Assembly (NCBI GenBank): GCA_004009845.1
Contig: RMBW01000022.1
Span: 124,001-188,000 of the forward strand
Direction: 5' to 3'
DNA: 64,000 bases
DNA from: Davidsoniella eucalypti
Taxonomy: Eukaryota; Ascomycota; Sordariomycetes; Microascales; Ceratocystidaceae
Shown in pieces: positions 58,501-64,000 of the stretch; position 1 is the stretch's first letter; each line of letters opens with the position of its first letter. The notes under the pieces were generated by a model, which had not been told where the DNA came from, did not search any database, and saw nothing but the letters and a program-made list of their open reading frames with translations. A program made the translations under genes and the position numbers.

Positions 58501-60449
58501 TCATCGTCTATAAAGGGCCCAGTCGTCTTCTTCGTCAGATACTGTAAAGTCTTTCTCAAATTCGTAACTAGTGCTCGCCTTTAACGCAGTTTTAACTTGA
58601 GAAACAAAGTCCGACTTTTTCGTAGTTGTGTCGTTTTCGTCTTCGTCTTCATCTTGGTTTTCGTCTTGGTCTTCGTCAAATTGGTCGCTTTCTTCCTCAC
58701 TACGTAAGTCATCGTCACTCTCAAGGTTAACCGTTGCCGCATGCTCGCAATCAGATGGAACATGTTCATGAACTTCACCACAGAGAGCATCTCCAATCCA
58801 TGTAGTTGACTTGAGTATATCAAAGGCGTTAGAAGCATCAATCTTCAAATCTTCCATGATAAGATTCCTGATAGCTTCGGGCACTAACACCATTTCGGAA
58901 AAGAACATCCAGCCTCGCGCTGAGATGAGCTTGTCTGAAGCGGCCTGTTTCTGAACCTTTGACCCAAGCATATCGTAGATGGCCTCTTGAACCTTTGACA
59001 TACCACGTAACCCGTAATATCCAAGGGGCGGCCGTGATGACGCGATGTTTTGATGCTTCTTTTTCTTTATATCCGTGGCAAGCTTATCACGGAACTCGGA
59101 GGAACATACCCCCAAGACTACGTCGTTGAGCCTTGATTTGTGCTTGCGAACCCGTGTCCTTATATTGTCCCATTGAATATTAGGTAACCGCAATGTCGTC
59201 CATTCCGCAGTGGCATCTTCATGCGTGTGAAGCTCACAAAAATCAACGAGCTGGCGCACAGAAAGTGTACGACCTTGTGAAAATTCTTCTAAACGAGACA
59301 GAGAGACCTGGCGTTTGCAAGTAGTGCAATCTATCATACCATTGACAGTCCTCTTTTTGAGATACGCGGCTGACTTGACTGCACTGTAGCTTTGCTTTGA
59401 GCTCTTTTCGAAGGGGGCCGAGGTTATATCTATGCTATGAGGATCGGAAAATACGTCAGAGTAATGATCGGACGGAGCACCCATTTTCCAATCCTGTACT
59501 TCTTGAGAGGCGGGGGGGAGCTCGCCAAGTTGGTCATCGAGGATGGTATCGTCGAATGTTTCTAGCCCTGCATATGGTGGAGAGCTTGTAGTCTCTGGCG
59601 TAGACTCTGGTACTGTTTCTGATGCAGTGTCTGGATGCTTGCTCCGTGATGCTTGTTTCTTGGGAACTTTAGAAGATTTACGTGCCCTTGGCTTTGGTGG
59701 CGCCTTTTTGCCGTATGTCCTCAATGTCTTCTTTGGACTTTCCTGAGAGAAAGAAGAAAACGGGTCGTGTGAATCCCTTTCAGATGCAGAATCCTCATAT
59801 AGATTCAATTCTTTTCTAGGGGGCGGTTTGGATTTGCTAGAGAGCGGATCATCTACCTTATCCTCATGCTTGGAAAATGCCAATACCGGTATATAGATAT
59901 TATCCGGTACTTGAAGCGTCCTGGGTTTCTTTTTCTTGACAGGAGGAGATTGCTTTAATTTTTCAAAATCCTCAGAGTTCCAATCAATTTCATCCGGGAT
60001 AATCAGCTTGGGTTGAGCTATTTCCGCTTGCTGAGCACTTGATCCCTCTATGAAAATATTAGCGGGCGTCCATGAGTCCACAATAGAGTGATCAACTTAC
60101 TTGTTTCTGAGACAGGTTGAGTTTGATTATTTGATGATTCAGATCTCAAGCTAGCCGTTGATAATTTCGCCCTCACTGAAGATCGCTTAGGGACTTGAGA
60201 GTCGGAGTCACTTTGTTCCGTACCGTCTTGGCACGGGTCAACTTGCTGTTTGGTGGTTCGTGATTTTGATGATCGTGTGACGCGAGATGAGGCACTCAGA
60301 AAGGCAGTGTTTTTGATATCACCACGCCGTGACTGCCGCTTGGATGGCAGTAAAGGATCTGAAAGCTCGTCGAAAGAACTGTTGGCTGCTTCCCGCAGAT
60401 CTGATTCAGAGGCGTTCTCGCTATCCACTGATTGTGCCTTGCGCTTCAT
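58501..60449 (-). CDS. RTC4-domain nuclear protein (restriction of telomere capping 4-like)
   Basis: Minus strand, two exons: 60449-60101 and 60047-58501, with a 53-bp phase-1 intron (GTAAGT to CATAG, branch CGCTAAT), giving 631 residues. The first 340 residues are low-complexity, rich in Ser/Lys/Arg (KKKKPRTL, KPRARKSSK), and likely disordered and nuclear. The RTC4-like domain lies at about 350-555: IDCTTCKRQVSL, FCELHTHEDA, WTTLRLPNIQWDNI, GYYGLRG, VLVPEAIRNLIMEDL. A strongly acidic stretch (EEESDQFDEDQDENQDEDE) is near the C-terminus. Yeast Rtc4 is linked by genetics to telomere capping; the biochemical role is unknown. Divergent from the dynactin gene. Confidence 0.82.
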
Positions 60450-61431
60450 GTTCGAGCTGATGATTCTTCAAGATATCAAAAGCCCATGAGAAAGAAGGAA
60501 GAGGTGACCTTGTATGGTAACGACCGCCGGGACAGAAAGGCGGGTCTGGGAGTACATGCGATATCAACGTAAATACTGAAATGAAAGAAGAAGATTGAGA
60601 TGTCGTTGATGATGAAGAATTAAGATTAAGTGATAGTTTAGAGTTTGCGACAGTTGTAGATCGATATTGATAGGGGGCAGCTAGAAATTGTTCGCTTGCA
60701 CTTATTCAAGATGCAACAGCCAAATGCGCGCAAACGTGCCGTGTATTGGATTTGCAGTTACCGAGTGATGGATGACTTGCGGTTTTTCTAGACGAGGGAG
60801 CAACTCCCATTGTAAGTTGATATCGTCTCTATGAAAGCACCTGTGGGCTTGTTTTGGACGCGTCTTGCCTATGCGACTGATCAATTGACAATGCTGAAGA
60901 GAGAGCAGCTCCCATCCGAATAGTAAGTCTTGAGGAGAGAAGTGCCTCTCGAGACGATGCAACTTGTGTCTTATTAGATAAAAAAAAAAGATTAAAAAAA
61001 GGGAGCTTCCCGACGGGATTGTGGTAATGTTCAAGAGTCCTCTATCTATTGCAGTATCGGTCAGACAAGTAGCTAGAACAAATCCTTTTTTTTTCTATCC
61101 CCTGAACGATTTAGTGGAGCTAATTCTGAATGGAAGCTTCAAGGCGAAGTGTACATAATGTATTTTGATACCTAAAATATGTGGGTAGGTACTTTGGTAG
61201 ACCTATGACAATAGCCTTTAGTTGTCTAGGTGCTATATTTGTGTACACAAGCACCCCCGTTATTGGGCTTCATCCGTGTCTGCCAACAACAAATCGTAAA
61301 ATCAATAGCTTGACCATCAATTTGAGCTTGGATATCAGAGTTTCAAGGGTCGCAAACGAAGCTACCCCTCACCTCAACCATATCTTCTATCGACATCGTC
61401 CCTAAGTTTTAGCATAGCTACCAGCAATAAT
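60450..61431. other. Divergent region between RTC4-like and dynactin genes
   Basis: 982 bp with A and T runs and pyrimidine-rich patches; holds both promoters. No gene seen. Confidence 0.45.
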
Positions 61432-62875
61432 ATGGCGCTGAACAATCGCAAGTACGCCGCTCTTCCCGACCTGGTGAGCTTCCCTGCCTTGCCTTTGCTA
61501 CTAGCTTGAACACCCCTTTCGCAAGCTCAGGAGCTTCCAAGCTGACATTAAGGCAGGACTCTGCGCCAGACATCTACGAGACTCCCGCGTTGACCGAGGA
61601 TACTTCTACCGTACCTGTAAGTGATCGCACACACATTTTGCCATTACTGGTTCGACAGGAAATCATCTTTGACACGTGTATCAGGGATCAACTCTACGTA
61701 CCCATTCCGATCTTGACTTTGACGAGGAGCTCGACGACGATGAAACCGGAATCCAACGCTCAAGATTACGTATAGACGAGGCTCGCTCACGATTCAACCC
61801 CGCTAGCGTTGATGCTTCAGCAACCGATTTCTCTGACCGTGTCGATACCAAACGCAAGTCCTACAAGGTCTCGAGTCGACGTCGCCGTATTCACCACGAT
61901 AATACTGAAGAATATGGGGAGTTTAGCGATGACGACGATGAGGAGAGCCTGGAACGTAAGATTGCTAGACTCAAGAGGGAGGTCGAGGAGGCTAAAGAGC
62001 TCTATGGCAAGCATAAAGCTGTACAAACTGTCGATGGCGAAGCGCCAGAGAACCAAGCCACTCTTGTCTCATTGGGCCAGATTCTAGAGGAGATCTCCAT
62101 ACCGTCTGGCGTGGCCGTCGTACCTGCAAATACTCCATTGGCTATCACATCGGAAGAGCAAGCCGGAGGTGGTGATAAGCAAACTTTGGTAGACGCTAAA
62201 CAGGCTACATATACTGTCACCTATGCGCCTACGTATGAACAGACACACGCTCTTGCTAAAGTATCTGAGTTCGATAGTAGACTTAGCGACCTGGAGAAGG
62301 CTTTAGGTTCAAATGCTGCCCTAGGTCTCGAGATGGATACCAGCGGCATGTCTAGAGCAGTTATTCCCACTCTCGACACCCTCCAAAAACAAGTGTCAAC
62401 GCTGGCCCAAGCTTCTACCGCAACCCTAGATACCATCAGCCGCAGAGTGCGAACGTTGACACAGGAGGCCGAACAGTTGACCAAAGCCCGTAAGGAAGCC
62501 AAGGAGGCCCAAGATGCCCTTGATGGTGGCAAGGGGGAAGATTCTGTGGACTCTGACCAGACGTCCAAGATCAACGCCCTGTATGGAACGTTGGCAACCA
62601 TCGAAAGCATAGCCCCGATTCTGCCACCTCTGCTGGATCGACTCCGTTCATTGCGTACTATCCATAGTGACGCTGCATCAGCTGCTGATATCCTGAATCG
62701 TGTTGAGAAGCAGCAAACTGAGATGGCCACCGAGATAAAGCAATGGCGTGAAGGCCTTTCCAAGATCGAGAACACTATCCAAGATGGCACCTCAACTATG
62801 CAGAATAACACGAGGATCATGGAGGAGTGGGTGAAGGACCTCGAAGCTCGGATTGCAAAGATGGATGCTGCTTAG
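61432..62875 (+). CDS. DCTN2: Dynactin subunit 2 (dynamitin, p50)
   Basis: Three exons: 61432-61473, 61557-61616 and 61685-62875 (both introns phase 0, 83 and 68 bp), giving 430 residues. Joined, the N-terminus reads MALNNRKYAALPDL then DSAPDIYETPALTEDTSTVP, the conserved dynamitin start that anchors p50 to the Arp1 filament. Then come an acidic stretch (DFDEELDDDETG), RSRLRIDEARSRF and long coiled-coil segments (about 130-150, 200-225, 245-300 and 345-425). Dynamitin is part of the shoulder of dynactin, the cofactor of cytoplasmic dynein; in filamentous fungi it serves nuclear and organelle movement. The yeast counterpart is Jnm1. Confidence 0.9.
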
Positions 62876-63437
62876 GTTGGATATTTATTACACGTGAGCT
62901 TGAACCGTAGATGATATACCCATTTGGTGTTTTTTGTATGAGAGACGAGGCATTTTGCATAAGCGCTTTGAATTTTGAGTTGACGATCTCTTGCTACCTG
63001 TTGGGAGTCGCTGCATAGATACAACACACGTAGATAAGTTCACCAATCGCATGTACCTGATATATATGTCTGAGTCTGTTTTTATTCGCCAAATTGTCTA
63101 ATTTCACGTCTATTCTATCATCTTCAATATCATGGTTGCCAAGTACAGAAAGGTTGTAAGATCAAGGCTGACTAATCAACTTGGTTGAAAAGTGATTTTG
63201 TGACTTAGCGCCACACTATGTGGCGTCGAGGGCTTTCTTACACACCAAACCCCCAGTTCTTCACCAAAAAAATATTCCCATGCCAAACTGTGGACAGCAG
63301 GATCGTCCGAAGAAACAGCCCCTCCATTCGACATTTGACTGTGTTCCAGCTTGCCCAAAAAAATAGACCTCTCTTTTTCGCACCCTCACCAAACTATCTC
63401 TCTCCCAATCCTCGATTAATCACATACATCGATCATC
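62876..63437. other. Gap before RPS28
   Basis: Trailer of the dynactin gene, then a CT-rich stretch (about 63,360-63,420) typical of a ribosomal-protein promoter and leader. No gene seen. Confidence 0.5.
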
Positions 63438-64000
63438 ATGGAGTCCGCCAAGGTTGCTGTCAAGCTCGTTAAGGTCACCCGCGTTCTGGGCCGCACTGGT
63501 ATGCCGATATTCTTTCCGCCAACAAAATTTTGGCTCGCCAAAGTCTCGTTCGATACATTTCTCGATATCACTACGAATCTTCACTTCCTTCGAATCCACA
63601 TAGCATTGCAATAGGGGCCAGTACGAAATATGGGATATTTGCATAAAGAGGAGGAAAACGGCCAATGTATGGCCAAAGACAATATCTCAAGAGTTGCTAT
63701 TTCGTATGGCGCCCAAGATCTTATTTATACAAGACTTGTGGATATCGAGAAATTCGGATCGAACGAAGACAATGGCTATGCTGAAATGCTGTATTGCTCA
63801 ATGGCCAGATTACTAACTTCTGGCTTTCTTCAGGCTCGCGTGGTGGTGTTACTCAGGTCCGCGTTGAGTTCATGGACGACCATACCCGTTCCATCATCCG
63901 TAACGTCAAGGGTCCCGGTACGATTTAACTCCTCTCCTGTTGCTTTTTCCGATTTTTCTCTATCATGATAGAAAGTTGTCTCGGTTTCGAACGAAACGAA
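63438..64000 (+). CDS. RPS28: 40S ribosomal protein S28 (eS28), 3' end outside window
   Basis: Exon 1 is 63438-63498 and exon 2 is 63834-63917; a second intron (GTACGA, from 63918) runs past the window end, so the last 18 or so codons are missing. Joined, the product reads MESAKVAVKLVKVTRVLGRT, GSRGGVTQVRVEFMDD and HTRSIIRNVKGP, nearly invariant eukaryotic eS28, which sits near the mRNA exit of the small ribosomal subunit. Both introns are phase 1. Intron 1 is 335 bp, long for this genome; long first introns are common in ribosomal-protein genes. No C/D box snoRNA (no RTGATGA box) was seen in it. Confidence 0.95.

Noticed and set aside
63499..63833. snoRNA within RPS28 intron 1
   Set aside because: No RTGATGA box C paired with a CTGA box D near the intron ends, and no H/ACA structure evident by eye.

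Overview
The window is 64 kb of nuclear DNA from a fungus, most likely a filamentous ascomycete (Pezizomycotina). The evidence is short GT-AG introns with CTAAC-type branch sites, pyrimidine-rich leaders, long intergenic gaps, a CreB-type deubiquitinase, a giant Ras-association/leucine-rich-repeat/PP2C-like adenylate cyclase, an RTC4-domain protein, a Par32-like GRGG-repeat protein and an NLP (NPP1) secreted protein. The class cannot be fixed from sequence alone. The NLP gene suggests, but does not prove, a plant-associated life style.

Layout. 0-12 kb: the C-terminal part of a Fun30/SMARCAD1-type chromatin remodeller (cut by the window start), a two-exon Par32-like gene, a 5.8 kb gene-free stretch, and an NAD-dependent epimerase-like gene. 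12-32 kb is the accessory, AT-rich part. It holds a spliced gene of an unrecognised, possibly nuclease-like, fungal family with decayed copies behind it, a lipocalin-like gene, a small CBS-domain gene, a secreted histidine phosphatase, a convergent NLP gene, the C-terminal relic of a MULE-type transposase, and a broken protein-kinase-like gene. 32-64 kb is conserved housekeeping and signalling: PIC2-type mitochondrial carrier, MATE-like transporter, creB, YOS1, ALG12, adenylate cyclase, a GH13 alpha-glucosidase, an RTC4-domain protein, dynactin p50 and the start of RPS28.

How genes relate. There is no obvious gene cluster. YOS1 (ER-Golgi transport) and ALG12 (N-glycan assembly in the ER) are divergent neighbours. 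CreB (carbon catabolite repression), adenylate cyclase (glucose/cAMP signalling) and the alpha-glucosidase (a typical carbon-regulated enzyme) all touch carbon sensing, but their proximity may be chance.

Main discovery candidates. (1) Two copies, on opposite strands about 42 kb apart, of a very small A-tailed sequence (body about 39 bp, one mismatch). Each is flanked by its own perfect 13-14 bp direct repeat, and the two direct repeats differ from each other. This is the signature of target-primed retroposition of a tiny RNA. (2) A lineage-specific protein family with one intact-looking and several broken tandem copies. (3) Genes rebuilt across introns: the four-exon YOS1, and creB with a 14-nt microexon that splits the catalytic cysteine codon. 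(4) Departures from family motifs, namely DEGQ in the remodeller and a missing catalytic tyrosine in the epimerase-like protein.
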